From Dyadobacter beijingensis DSM 21582 (GTDB taxonomy: Bacteria; Bacteroidota; Bacteroidia; Cytophagales; Spirosomataceae), in contig NZ_KB907788.1 in assembly GCF_000382205.1 (NCBI RefSeq), positions 496,001 to 560,000 on the forward strand: a stretch of DNA of 64,000 bases, in the 5' to 3' direction. Below, piece after piece: positions 26,170-35,400 of this stretch; the first letter of the stretch is position 1, and each line of letters starts with the position of its first letter. Below the pieces are notes generated by a model that was not told the DNA's origin, made no database searches, and was given only the letters and a program-made list of their open reading frames with translations. A program made the position numbers and the translations under genes.

Positions 26170-27059
26170 GGCAGCTCCTCCTTTCTCCCCATGCCCGCGA
26201 GCGTGGCAAAATAGACGTCTTCCAGTCCCGGATCGAATGCTTCGAAACCTTCCCCGGGGTGCTCGCCCTCATACACGTGCACCTGAATGCGCCCGGCGAC
26301 CCTGCGCGTGGAAATAACGCGGACGGCGGTTTGGAGCTCGATTAGCTCTGCCGGTGTCACGGTTTTTCGCCATAGCCGGCCTTTCAGGGAATGTGTCAGG
26401 ACTTCGGGCTTGCCTTCTAGAACGACGCGGCCAGCGGCCAGTACGGCCATTTGCGGACAGAGGTCGTGCACGTCGTCCACAATGTGCGTCGAGAGTATGA
26501 CCACAATCTGCTCCCCGATCTCGCTCAGCAGGTCGTGAAATCGGTGCCGTTCCGAAGGGTCGAGCCCGGCCGTGGGCTCGTCGACGATCACCAGCTGTGG
26601 GTTGCCGAGCAATGCCTGCGCGATCCCGAATCGCTGGCGCATTCCGCCTGAAAACGTGCTAACGGCCTGCCTGCGGTACTGGTAGAGGTTGGTCCGCTGC
26701 AAAAGCGCCGCAACTTGTTCGCGCCGGTCGGTTTTGCGGGTAAGCCCCTTCAATACGGCCAGGTGGTCGAGTAAATGTTCAGCCGATACGCCCGGATATA
26801 CGCCGAAATCCTGCGGTAAGTAACCGAGCCTGCTTCTCAGCCAGTTGGGTTCGCGGGCGATATCCTGGCCGTCGAAGGTCACCCGTCCGCTGTCGGGCTG
26901 GGTGAGCGTGGCGAGGATGCGCATAAATGTCGATTTGCCCGCGCCATTGGGCCCGAGCAACCCGAACATCCCGTTCGGTATTTGGAGCGACACGCCGTCC
27001 AGGGCGCGGACGCCGTTGGGGTAGGTTTTGGAGAGGTTTTCGATTATTATTCGTTGCAT
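26163..27059 (-). CDS. ABC transporter ATP-binding protein
   Basis: 298 residues with Walker A GPNGAGKS (36-43), Q-loop LPQDFG (81-86), signature FSGGMRQR (136-143), Walker B LVIVDEP with catalytic Glu 161, D-loop AGLD, and switch His 192 (LSTH). The C-terminal ~90 residues include a regulatory extension. It is the first gene of the minus-strand operon with the permease/peptidase fusion. It is divergent from the LytS/LytTR genes, which are plausible regulators of this exporter. Confidence 0.95.
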   Translation of the reverse strand: MQRIIIENLSKTYPNGVRALDGVSLQIPNGMFGLLGPNGAGKSTFMRILATLTQPDSGRVTFDGQDIAREPNWLRSRLGYLPQDFGVYPGVSAEHLLDHLAVLKGLTRKTDRREQVAALLQRTNLYQYRRQAVSTFSGGMRQRFGIAQALLGNPQLVIVDEPTAGLDPSERHRFHDLLSEIGEQIVVILSTHIVDDVHDLCPQMAVLAAGRVVLEGKPEVLTHSLKGRLWRKTVTPAELIELQTAVRVISTRRVAGRIQVHVYEGEHPGEGFEAFDPGLEDVYFATLAGMGRKEELPC

Positions 27060-27220
27060 GACATGGCTTTTGAAGTTCCGGCTTCAAATATGGATGTCAT
27101 GGGCGCCGTATTCAATTAATAATGAGCAAGGTAGCCAGGTATGTGACGAAGGCGTTCGCCCGCGCGATTTCGGGCTTTTTTTACCAATATCACCAAAATC
27201 GCGACGGTCGTCATTAATTT

Positions 27221-27251
27221 TTGACCGCAAGCGGGCCGTCCGTTTTATTTG
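27221..27251 (+). promoter_or_regulatory. Candidate promoter for the histidine kinase/response regulator operon
   Basis: TTG (27221-27223), 20-nt spacer, then TTTATTTG (27244-27251), one mismatch from TAnnTTTG. The implied start site just after 27255 favours the ATG at 27265 and makes the transcript nearly leaderless. Confidence 0.4.
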
Positions 27252-27264
27252 CAGGATGTTGGCA

Positions 27265-28749
27265 ATGGAAAGAATAACCGGCGCATCGACGCGCCGGAAC
27301 GATACCTGGCTTTATGTCGGGCTGTTCTGCTGGATTTCGGTCGGGTTTACGATCGGCCGGGACGACTACTGGGGCGCGTACTTTCGGTCCCTGCTGGCTT
27401 TGGCGGTGTTGTGGTCGCCTGTGCTTGCGGTTACGTGGGTGCGTGAGGGGAGCGGGGAGGGGCGTTTCGCGGGGCGCAACCGCACGGCCTGGTTGGGGTG
27501 CTTTCTGGGGTATTTGCCGCTTTTGCTGATCGTTTCCGGGGCACTTATAAACCCGGATCGAATGATCTGGCCGGTGGTTTTCACCGGCGGGCTTTGTATT
27601 GCGACCCTGGAATGTGTGCTCGTGGCGGAGAGCCGGTATTTCGGGCGTTGGTATCAGGTAAAATGGGTGCGGAAACTGAGCCTGGAAAAGGCGGTACTGG
27701 TGAGCATTACCGGGCTTGCATTGCTGCTGGGTGCGATGGCAGTGTCGAGTCTCGATAATCCGGTGTACCATTCGGGCAAGCAGTTATTGATTGGTTTTGA
27801 GATACATATCTTCAAAGTCCTGAACCGCTTTCCCACATTTTTAAGCTATTCCCTGCAATTGCTGATCATGTACCTCGCCGGGTACTTTTTCTTTTATATC
27901 AACAGCCGCTGGCTCGTCCCGCGCATTTTGAAAGAGCGTGGTATATTGTACTATTTACTTTGTTCGGCGGCGCTTGTCGGTATTTTTTATCCATTCTGGG
28001 GGCAATTGCTGGCGAATTTGCCACTGAGCAAGGTGCTGGGCGGCGTGTTTTCTGCCAACCCTTTCGTGTCGGAGAATGCGTTCGGGGGCATATTGGTGCT
28101 GGCGATCAGCCTTCCGGTACTGCTGGCAATCCAATGGGCGAAGCAGAACAGCCTGATTGCCTCGTTGAAACACGAGAAATCCCAGGCGGAACTCGACCTG
28201 CTGAAACAGCAGCTGAACCCGCATTTCTTTTTCAATACCCTCAATAACCTTTACGCATTGAGCCTCCAACGCTCCGAGCATACGTCGGAGAGCATCTTGC
28301 AGCTTTCGGAACTGATGCGGTATGTCATTTACAAAGCCAAAGAACCGCTTGTGACAATGGAAGACGAGGTTAAATACCTGCGAGACTATCTTCAATTGCA
28401 GAAGATCAGGCTGAAAAGGAACCTGGACCTGCAATTTGAGGAAGAAATCGAGGATGGCACGATCCTGATCGCCCCGCTGCTGCTGATCGTATTCGTCGAG
28501 AATGCATTCAAGCACGGCGTGGAAAATGCGGAAAGTGACGCATTCCTGAGCATTAGCCTCAAAGCCGACCGGCATTCCGTGCGTTTTACCTGCGAAAATT
28601 CATTCGAACCTGCGCCGGACGCGCATACCGGCATTGGATTGACTAATTTGCGAAAACGGCTGGCATTGCTCTATCCCGCAAAGCACCGGGTAACCACCAG
28701 TGCCGGGAGCGGAGTGTTTGTTGCCACCCTGGAAATCGATCTGCTATGA
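27265..28749 (+). CDS. LytS/YehU-type sensor histidine kinase
   Basis: About 494 residues. The N-terminal part has several membrane spans (about eight hydrophobic blocks). The cytoplasmic His_kinase domain has LKQQLNPHFFFNTLNNLYAL with the phospho-accepting His, then the ATP site LLIVFVENAFKHGVENA (N box) and HTGIGLTNLRKRL (G box). The frame is open to 27028, but that would overlap the divergent ABC gene; the ATGs at 27256 and 27265 fit the promoter. It overlaps the response regulator by 4 bp (ATGA). Confidence 0.92.
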   Translation: MERITGASTRRNDTWLYVGLFCWISVGFTIGRDDYWGAYFRSLLALAVLWSPVLAVTWVREGSGEGRFAGRNRTAWLGCFLGYLPLLLIVSGALINPDRMIWPVVFTGGLCIATLECVLVAESRYFGRWYQVKWVRKLSLEKAVLVSITGLALLLGAMAVSSLDNPVYHSGKQLLIGFEIHIFKVLNRFPTFLSYSLQLLIMYLAGYFFFYINSRWLVPRILKERGILYYLLCSAALVGIFYPFWGQLLANLPLSKVLGGVFSANPFVSENAFGGILVLAISLPVLLAIQWAKQNSLIASLKHEKSQAELDLLKQQLNPHFFFNTLNNLYALSLQRSEHTSESILQLSELMRYVIYKAKEPLVTMEDEVKYLRDYLQLQKIRLKRNLDLQFEEEIEDGTILIAPLLLIVFVENAFKHGVENAESDAFLSISLKADRHSVRFTCENSFEPAPDAHTGIGLTNLRKRLALLYPAKHRVTTSAGSGVFVATLEIDLL

Positions 28750-29462
28750 AATTACGCTGTCTGATAGTCGACGACGAGCCGTTGGCCCATCATGTGATCC
28801 TGAGGTACCTGGAAGATATTCCGTTCCTGGAAAATGCCGGACAATGCTACCTCGCCACGGAAGCATTCGCATTTCTGAACCATCACGCCGTAGACCTCAT
28901 TTTCCTGGATATCCGTATGCCAAAGCTCAGCGGGCTCGATTTCCTGCGTACGCTCAACCAGCGCCCGCTCGTCGTGATCACGTCCGCTTACGAGGAACAC
29001 GCGCTGGAAAGTTTCGAGCTAGAAGTGGTCGATTATCTGCTGAAACCGTTCCGATTTGACCGGTTCCTGAAAGCCGCCAACCGCGCATTGGAGCAACATA
29101 CCTTGCGCCGTCAGGCGGTAGCCGCACCTGGGCCGGCCGTGATGCCGCAGGAGCCGGAGCCATTGTATATCAAATCGGACAAAAAGCTGGTCCAGATGCA
29201 GCTCGACGAGGTGTATTACCTTGAAAGTCTTGGTAATTACGTAAAAGTGTGGGGCCGCGACCAGTTCCTGCTCACGCAACGTACCCTGGGAAGTTTTGAA
29301 GAGCAGCTGCCGGCCGAGGCGTTCATCCGGATACACAAATCTTTTATATTGAATAAAAAATTCGTGCATTACATCGAAGGCAATGTGATCCGGATGCGCA
29401 ACGGAAAGGCGCTCCCGCTCGGTAAAACGTTTAAGCACGTCATCAAACTGTTTCCGGGCTGA
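28746..29462 (+). CDS. LytTR-family response regulator
   Basis: 238 residues. Receiver domain with the acidic pair in LIVDDEP (Asp 9, Asp 10), phospho-acceptor Asp 55 in LIFLDIRMPKLSG, Thr/Ser in VITSAYEEHA and Lys in LLKPF. A linker of about 20 residues leads to a C-terminal LytTR DNA-binding domain (YIKSDKKLVQMQLDEVYYLES ... FIRIHKSFILNKKFV). Cognate partner of the histidine kinase by a 4-bp translational overlap. Target is perhaps the divergent ABC exporter. Confidence 0.95.
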   Translation: MKLRCLIVDDEPLAHHVILRYLEDIPFLENAGQCYLATEAFAFLNHHAVDLIFLDIRMPKLSGLDFLRTLNQRPLVVITSAYEEHALESFELEVVDYLLKPFRFDRFLKAANRALEQHTLRRQAVAAPGPAVMPQEPEPLYIKSDKKLVQMQLDEVYYLESLGNYVKVWGRDQFLLTQRTLGSFEEQLPAEAFIRIHKSFILNKKFVHYIEGNVIRMRNGKALPLGKTFKHVIKLFPG

Positions 29463-29534
29463 TCCTTGAAATTTTACCGCTGGCTGGATATATTTGTCGA
29501 TACACGAATCGATAGACGCCACCCACGTACCATC

Positions 29535-29939
29535 ATGAATTCACTCGATTACTTACGCGACGAGATCAGAACCTATTATCCTGAATCGAAAGAGCTGCTA
29601 CTTTCGTCGGCATTCGACGGTCTGCCGCGGTATAACTTTTACTTTGAAATAGCTCCCGGCCAGCGCCATCTGCTATACCTGAACTGGGACGGTGACATCG
29701 ATGGCTTTACATTGAAATGCCTCGAATTCCCGGATGCAGCATTATTGAAAGAACTTGCAGACGCTTACACGGATAAGGGCTCCAAAATGTTCAACATCGG
29801 TCGGCCCATCGCTACGCTCTCGTTTCTATACCACGAGAACGACCGTCTCAGCGTCCGCAGCTACCACGGAAAAGCCCACCTCGACTCCCGCGAAATATCC
29901 GGCAGAAAAATGATGTACGCGGTGAACCCGTTCGAGTGA
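29535..29939 (+). CDS. Hypothetical protein (134 residues)
   Basis: I do not recognise the family. The start at 29535 (MNSLDYLRDEIRTYYPESK) is preferred; the frame runs back to 29466, just after the response regulator stop. Soluble, with alternating strands and helices (YNFYFEIAPGQRHLLYLNWDGDIDGF). No signal peptide. It could be cotranscribed with the LytTR gene or be controlled by the HxlR protein whose candidate operator lies just downstream. Confidence 0.6.
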   Translation: MNSLDYLRDEIRTYYPESKELLLSSAFDGLPRYNFYFEIAPGQRHLLYLNWDGDIDGFTLKCLEFPDAALLKELADAYTDKGSKMFNIGRPIATLSFLYHENDRLSVRSYHGKAHLDSREISGRKMMYAVNPFE

Positions 29940-29955
29940 GCAAATGCCCAGGGAG

Positions 29956-29975
29956 CACTCACAATTTCCGAAGTG
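29956..29975. promoter_or_regulatory. Candidate HxlR operator, copy 1
   Basis: CACT (29956-29959) and AGTG (29972-29975) flank a core CACAATTTCCGA. The segment ACTCACAATTTCCGAAG matches 14 of 17 bases of ACTCACAATTTACGGAG upstream of the HxlR gene (30407-30423). Confidence 0.4.
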
Positions 29976-30022
29976 ACTGTTAACAATTGTTAAAGACCGG
30001 GCGGACGGTCTTCAGGGCGGTG

Positions 30023-30379
30023 TCACTCCGGGAATTCCATTTCCGTTTCGGAGAAATGGCAGAGGCCGTCCAGGAGTTCGCTGAGTTTGGAACCGGTTTC
30101 GGACAGCGAGTATTCGACGCGGCTGGGTACTTCGCGGAAATTGTCGTTTCGGATGATCAGCTTGTGCTGTTCGAGCAGTTTCAGGCGGTCCGCTAAAATG
30201 TTGTCGCTGATGTGTTTGAGGTCTTCTTTCAGCGTCGAAAAGCGGTTGTTGCCTTCCTCAATGCTGAACATCACTTCGGTCAGCCACCGTTTGCTAAGCA
30301 GGTTGATCAGTTCGTTCAACGTACATTTTTCTTCCAGGAACGTCTGATTGTAATAATTTGTCGAGGTCAGTTTTCTCAT
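30023..30379 (-). CDS. HxlR-family winged-helix transcriptional regulator
   Basis: 118 residues from the ATG at 30379 (MRKLTSTNYYNQTFLEEKC). It has the family core CTLNELINLLSKRW, the recognition part ILADRLKLLEQHKLI and the wing VPSRVEYSLSETG. The single N-terminal Cys before the first helix is where redox- or electrophile-sensing members react; whether this one senses is unknown. The frame also has a GTG at 30412, which would fall inside the candidate operator. Many HxlR proteins repress a neighbouring detoxification gene; none is obvious here. Confidence 0.9.
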   Translation of the reverse strand: MRKLTSTNYYNQTFLEEKCTLNELINLLSKRWLTEVMFSIEEGNNRFSTLKEDLKHISDNILADRLKLLEQHKLIIRNDNFREVPSRVEYSLSETGSKLSELLDGLCHFSETEMEFPE

Positions 30380-30403
30380 AGTGTTCGGCTCATTTTTACG
30401 GGA

Positions 30404-30428
30404 GTTACTCACAATTTACGGAGATAAC
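30404..30428. promoter_or_regulatory. Candidate HxlR operator, copy 2 (autoregulatory position)
   Basis: Inverted repeat GTTACTC (30404-30410) with GAG-A-TAAC (30421-30428), around ACAATTTACG. It lies 25 bp before the HxlR start and shares its core with the site at 29956. Confidence 0.45.
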
Positions 30429-30569
30429 AAGGGCTTGTCAACGGGAGGTTGTTGTCGGCAACCACCCATTTGATGTACATTCTGTATTATTTTAATAAAA
30501 AAGATAAAAATAGTGGGGTATATATGCGCAACATGAGTCTCATTTAGAAAAAGTGACAGCTACCACGAG

Positions 30570-31160
30570 ATGAGACCACGCATTACTCCTGATGAAGCTC
30601 AGAAACTTTGGACCGAATACCAGTCGGGCGATATGTACGCGCTGGCGCACATCATGCAAGGCTACTATTCCGATTTGTTTCACTGGGGCGTTCGCCTGCA
30701 CGGCGAGCGGGAGTTTGTGAAGGACTGCATTCAGGACATGTTCGTGAACCTTTGGAAAATGCAGCAGTCGGCCGCTGCGAACGGTGCGGGACCTGCCGGT
30801 GGAGTCGCTAATGTGCGCTCGTACCTGCTTGTGTCGCTGAAAACACGGATTCTGCGCGAATTGTCGAAAAAACATGTGACCCACCAGTCGATGCTGTCGG
30901 ACGAATATTCATTTTCCGTCGAATTCTCCTCGGACCTGCGGCTGATCGACGAAGAGCATGAGATATACCAGGTCCGCAAACTGGAATGCGTGCTGAACAG
31001 CCTGTCGGAGCGGCAGAAGGAGCTCATTTACCTCCGTTTTTACCAGAGCCTGAGCTTCGAGCAGATTGCCGAAGTGATGAACCTCAGCAGGCAATCGGTT
31101 TACAACCTTTTACAAAAATCACTCGGGAGCCTCCGCAAGCATTACCAGCCGAGTTCCTGA
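30570..31160 (+). CDS. ECF-type RNA polymerase sigma factor (FecI-like)
   Basis: 196 residues with region 2 (YYSDLFHWGVRLHGEREFVKDCIQDMFVNLW) and region 4 (LSERQKELIYLRFYQSLSFEQIAEVMNLSRQSVYNLLQKSL). A Gly/Ala-rich linker (AAANGAGPAGG) separates the parts. It is followed 52 bp later by a FecR anti-sigma gene and then an STN-containing SusC, so it should be released when the SusC binds its ligand and then drive the downstream operon. Confidence 0.93.
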   Translation: MRPRITPDEAQKLWTEYQSGDMYALAHIMQGYYSDLFHWGVRLHGEREFVKDCIQDMFVNLWKMQQSAAANGAGPAGGVANVRSYLLVSLKTRILRELSKKHVTHQSMLSDEYSFSVEFSSDLRLIDEEHEIYQVRKLECVLNSLSERQKELIYLRFYQSLSFEQIAEVMNLSRQSVYNLLQKSLGSLRKHYQPSS

Positions 31161-31212
31161 TCCGCATACCGCATGAGCGTATAGTGTATAGCGTAACAAA
31201 ACTAAAACCGGA

Positions 31213-32343
31213 ATGAAGCCTTACGAATCGTATACTTTGGAGGATTTCCTGGAAGATGAAAGTTTCAGGAAATGGGTACAGGGCCGGGGCAAGGAGGAAA
31301 TGCGCTGGCTTTCTTTCCCGGAGAGATACCCCGGCCAGCGTGAGGCATTCCGGCAGGCGGAAGCCCTGATCCGCGCCGCGAATGTGGACGAAGACCGGAT
31401 ATCCGAAAAGGAAATACGCACTGAGGTAGAGCGGTTTATCGAGTCTGCGGATCGCGGCCCGACCGGTCGCGGCCCGACCGAAAACCCGGCGACGCATTTG
31501 CTGGTAGGATTTGCGGATGATGATGAGGCTGAAACGGGCCGGCGTATTTTTTGGAAAAGATGGCTGCTGGCGGCGGCGGCCATGCTGGTGCTGGGAGCCG
31601 GGATCGGGTGGTATTACTATGAGGAATATGGCGTAACAACAGTTGCCGCCGTCGCCGACAACAGCCCGGCTGATCTGGTAACCACGCGGAATGATAGTGG
31701 TAATCCATTGAACATCAATCTTTCCGACGGCTCCGAAGTGACGCTTAGCCCGGAGAGCAGCTTACGGTATCCTGCCGAGTTCGAAGAAGGTGCGCGGACG
31801 GTATACCTGACCGGCGAGGCATTGTTTTCGGTCAAAAAACAGGGGCAAACATTCATGGTCCACACCGGCACGGTGGTGACCAAAGTGCTCGGTACCCGCT
31901 TTGTCGTGAGCGCATTCGATAACGACCGAAATATCACTGTGCAGGTGAAAACGGGCAAAGTATCGGTGTATGTCGATAAACCTTCGGAAAAGGAGGTGAA
32001 GGGCCTCATTATCACGGCCAATCAGGCGGCGGTTTTTGAGAAAAGTGCTAACCAGCTCTCGAAAACGGTGGTCGAAAATCCCGAAAAACTGCCGGATGGC
32101 CCCGTTGAAAGCATATTGAAATACGATGAAGTACCGCTGCCGGTCATATTGAGGGATATCGAAAAATCGTACGGCATCCCCGTCCAGTTCGACGCCGACA
32201 GCTTTTGGACCTGCAAAATTACGGTGGCTTTCTCCGACGAAAGCATGTATGACAAACTGAGCATTCTCTGCAAAACTGTTTCGGCCGGTTACGAGATCGT
32301 CGACGGACAGATCGTCGTCAGCGGCCAGGGTTGCAGTAAATGA
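31213..32343 (+). CDS. FecR-family anti-sigma factor
   Basis: 376 residues. Cytoplasmic N-terminal part (1-112) that would hold the sigma factor, one membrane span (about 117-136, RWLLAAAAMLVLGAGIGWYY), then a periplasmic FecR domain (about 155-260, DGSEVTLSPESSLRYP, FSVKKQGQTFMVHTGTVVTKVLGTRF) and a C-terminal secretin/STN-like domain (VPLPVILRDIEKSYGIPVQF). The latter should contact the STN domain of the SusC at 32463. Between this gene and SusC is a perfect hairpin. Confidence 0.93.
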   Translation: MKPYESYTLEDFLEDESFRKWVQGRGKEEMRWLSFPERYPGQREAFRQAEALIRAANVDEDRISEKEIRTEVERFIESADRGPTGRGPTENPATHLLVGFADDDEAETGRRIFWKRWLLAAAAMLVLGAGIGWYYYEEYGVTTVAAVADNSPADLVTTRNDSGNPLNINLSDGSEVTLSPESSLRYPAEFEEGARTVYLTGEALFSVKKQGQTFMVHTGTVVTKVLGTRFVVSAFDNDRNITVQVKTGKVSVYVDKPSEKEVKGLIITANQAAVFEKSANQLSKTVVENPEKLPDGPVESILKYDEVPLPVILRDIEKSYGIPVQFDADSFWTCKITVAFSDESMYDKLSILCKTVSAGYEIVDGQIVVSGQGCSK

Positions 32344-32344
32344 A

Positions 32345-32369
32345 AATGGCAGCGGAAACCGCTGCCATT
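32345..32369. other. Perfect 11-bp stem-loop between FecR and SusC genes
   Basis: AATGGCAGCGG-AAA-CCGCTGCCATT is a perfect hairpin with a 3-nt loop right after the FecR stop. No T run follows, so it is not a classical terminator; it could dampen read-through or protect the SusC/D mRNA from decay. Confidence 0.55.
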
Positions 32370-32462
32370 CAGGTCGGATCACGAGCGGCCACTCGCCAAA
32401 GTTACACGCTCGGAATCTGCAAGTTCCCGGTTAAAAGAACCCTTTAAACCCTGTTCAAAAGT

Positions 32463-35400
32463 ATGAAAAAACGCATTACCAGAAAATTCTGGCTGAAACT
32501 TATGAGGTTTTCGATCACACAGAGTTTGGTCATGGCGTTGCTCGCGGGCGTGGCGTATGCACACACGGGCACTGCGCAGGAGTACCTGAACCGGCGGCTG
32601 TCGGTACAGGCGGAGAACCGTGAAATCAAACGGGTGCTGGCACATATCGAAAAGGAAACGGACGTGCAGTTCGTGTACAGCTCCAACGTCCTCGAAACAT
32701 CGCGGAAAGTGACGATCAAGGCCGTGAACAACACTTTGGAAGAGGTGCTCTTTAAATTGTTAAAACCCTTGAAGATCAAATACGAATTATCCGGGAGAAA
32801 AATCATATTATCCTCCGGTGAGTTGCCGGGTGCGGATAATGGCCTTTTGGTACCGGAAAACAACCTGCTGAACCTCTCACCGAAGAAAAGCCTTTCGGGA
32901 AAGGTGACCGACGAGAAAGGCGCCGCATTGCCGGGCGTGAATATCATCGTAAAAGGCACCCAGCGCGGTACGACAACCAACGCCGACGGCTCATTTGTGA
33001 TCGAATTACAGGAAGGCGACGGCGCGTTGCTTTTCAGTTTTGTAGGGTACCAGTCCAAAGAGGTGATTTTGGGTAATCAGACGAGCCTTGTGGTGTCGCT
33101 CATGCCGGAAAGCAAGGCGTTGGAAGAGGTCGTTGTAACGGCACTGGGCATTAAGAAAGCGGCTAAAAGTCTGGGTTATGCCACTGCCAGCGTGCCTACG
33201 GAGGAAATGACGGTCAACCGCACGGCCAATTTTATGAATGCACTGCAGGGCAAAATGGCGGGCGTGAACATTACCTCCCTTGGCTCGGGGCCAGCCGGTA
33301 CGAGCAAGATCCGCATCCGTGGCCAATCGTCTTTCGGCGGGAATAACTCGCCTTTGATTGTCGTCAATGGCGTGCCGATCGATAATTCCAACTTCGGTGC
33401 GCGGGGCGATGCGGCGGACAAGGGCGCGAACCGCACGTCCGACAGCGGCGACGGGCTGAGCAGCATTAATCCAGACAATATCGAGTCGATGACGGTACTG
33501 AAAGGCGCTGCGGCATCGGCATTGTACGGCTCCCGGGCGAAAGACGGGGTGATTATGATTACGACCAAAACGCGCGGCGCGGGGATCGGCATCGGCATTG
33601 AGTTCAATTCCAATTTTACGACGGAAACACCACTCGATTATACGGATTATCAATACGAATACGGCCAGGGCGAGAACGGCAAGCGGCCTGTCACGCCCAA
33701 CCCGACGTCGGGGCAATGGAGCTTCGGTGAGAAGTTCGAGCCGGGTATGACACAGATCCTTTTCGACGGTGTGGAAGTGCCTTATGTGCCCCAGCGGCAT
33801 CAGATCACCGATTATTACCGGAAAGGCAGCACGTTTACGAATACCATTACCGTGTCGTCGGGCGGGGAGTTCGGCGGTTTCAGCCTGTCGCTTTCGAACC
33901 TCGACAACAAGACCATCCTGCCGGGCTCTGGTTACCACCGCAAGACGGTAAACCTGGGTTTTACCCAAACTATGGCCAAAAAGCTGACGATTTCGGGCAA
34001 TATCAACTATTCCAACGAGGACCGCAAAAATCCGCCGAACATTGCCGAGCAGGATTACAGCCCGGTAGTGCTCTACAACATGGCTAACTCCATGCCGCTC
34101 GATCTGCTCGAAAAGTACGCAACCGATGCGAACGGCAATGAATATGTGTGGTCGCGCTTCACGAACCGCACCAATCCGTATTTCGCATTGAAACGGTTCG
34201 AGAATGTCGAGAAGGACCGTGTTTTCGGGAACCTTTCGGTCCGGTATAGCTTCACCGACTGGCTTTACGCGCAGGTGCGCGTGGGGCAGGATTACTTCTC
34301 GCGCGAGCAGGATTATAACCTGCCTACCGGTAGCCAGCGGCAAGCGGCAGCGCCCCAGGGGTTTGTGAATGGACAATATGTGCAGGACACGCGCTCCGTC
34401 CGCGAGCTGAATACCGATTTCCTGATCTCGGCTAACAAAAGTTTCGGACGCATTGGCCTGAATATCAATGCGGGCGGCAACCAGATGTATCGCAAGCTGA
34501 GCCGGCACAATGTGTTCGTGCAGGACTTTTACGTGCGCGACCTGTACACGATCGGGAACGGCCGCCAGCGCGACGCTACCTATGAGTTTTCCAAGCGGCA
34601 GGTCAATTCGTTGTACGGCGCGGCGGAGATTTCCTACAACGACTTCCTGTTTCTGAACGGTACCATCCGCAACGACTGGTTCTCGACCCTTTCGCCGGCA
34701 AACCGGAGCATTATCTATCCTTCCGTGACGGCCAGTTTCGTGTTTTCGCAGGCATTCACCGCGGCGCTGCCTTCGTGGATTTCGTTTGGCAAAGTACGCG
34801 TGGCCTATGCCGAAGTGGGTAGCGATACGGATGTGCAGCCTTACGCCAATAATTTGTTTTACAACATTAACGCCCAGCAATTTCCCAATCCGGGTGGTGC
34901 CGGGCAGCCGCTGGCTACGATCAACGGCTCCACCGTGCCGAATGCGAACCTTCGCCCGATGCGGGTTTCTGAAAAAGAGGTGGGTTTGGAGTTGAAACTG
35001 TTTGAAAACAGGCTGGGCCTCGATTTTACCTATTACGATAAACTCTCGTCCGATCAGATCCTCCAAGCGCAGACTTCCGACGCGTCCGGTTATCTCACGC
35101 AGCTGATCAATGTCGGCAAAGGCCGCAACCGCGGGCTCGAAATGATGGTGAATGTAGCACCTTACCAAACCAAAAACTTCGTCTGGAACCTGAATTTCAA
35201 TGCAGCCTATAATGTAACGAAAACGCTCGACCTCGGCAGCCATGTAAGTGACGCCATGATAACCGTCGGTACGGGCGATTTTACGGGTGAGCTGCGGCAG
35301 GTAGTCGGTAAATCGATGGGCCAGCTCTACGGCTTCGGGTACCTGCGCGATGCCCAGGGCAGGCAGGTTTTCGATGCCGGGAATGGCCGGCCGCTGCGCA

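Noticed and set aside
27028..27255. N-terminal extension of the histidine kinase from 27028
   Set aside because: Overlaps the start of the divergent ABC gene and precedes the likely promoter.
29993..30012. Hairpin AAGACCG/CGGTCTT as terminator of the HxlR gene
   Set aside because: Short stem and only a very short T stretch on the minus strand; too weak to call.
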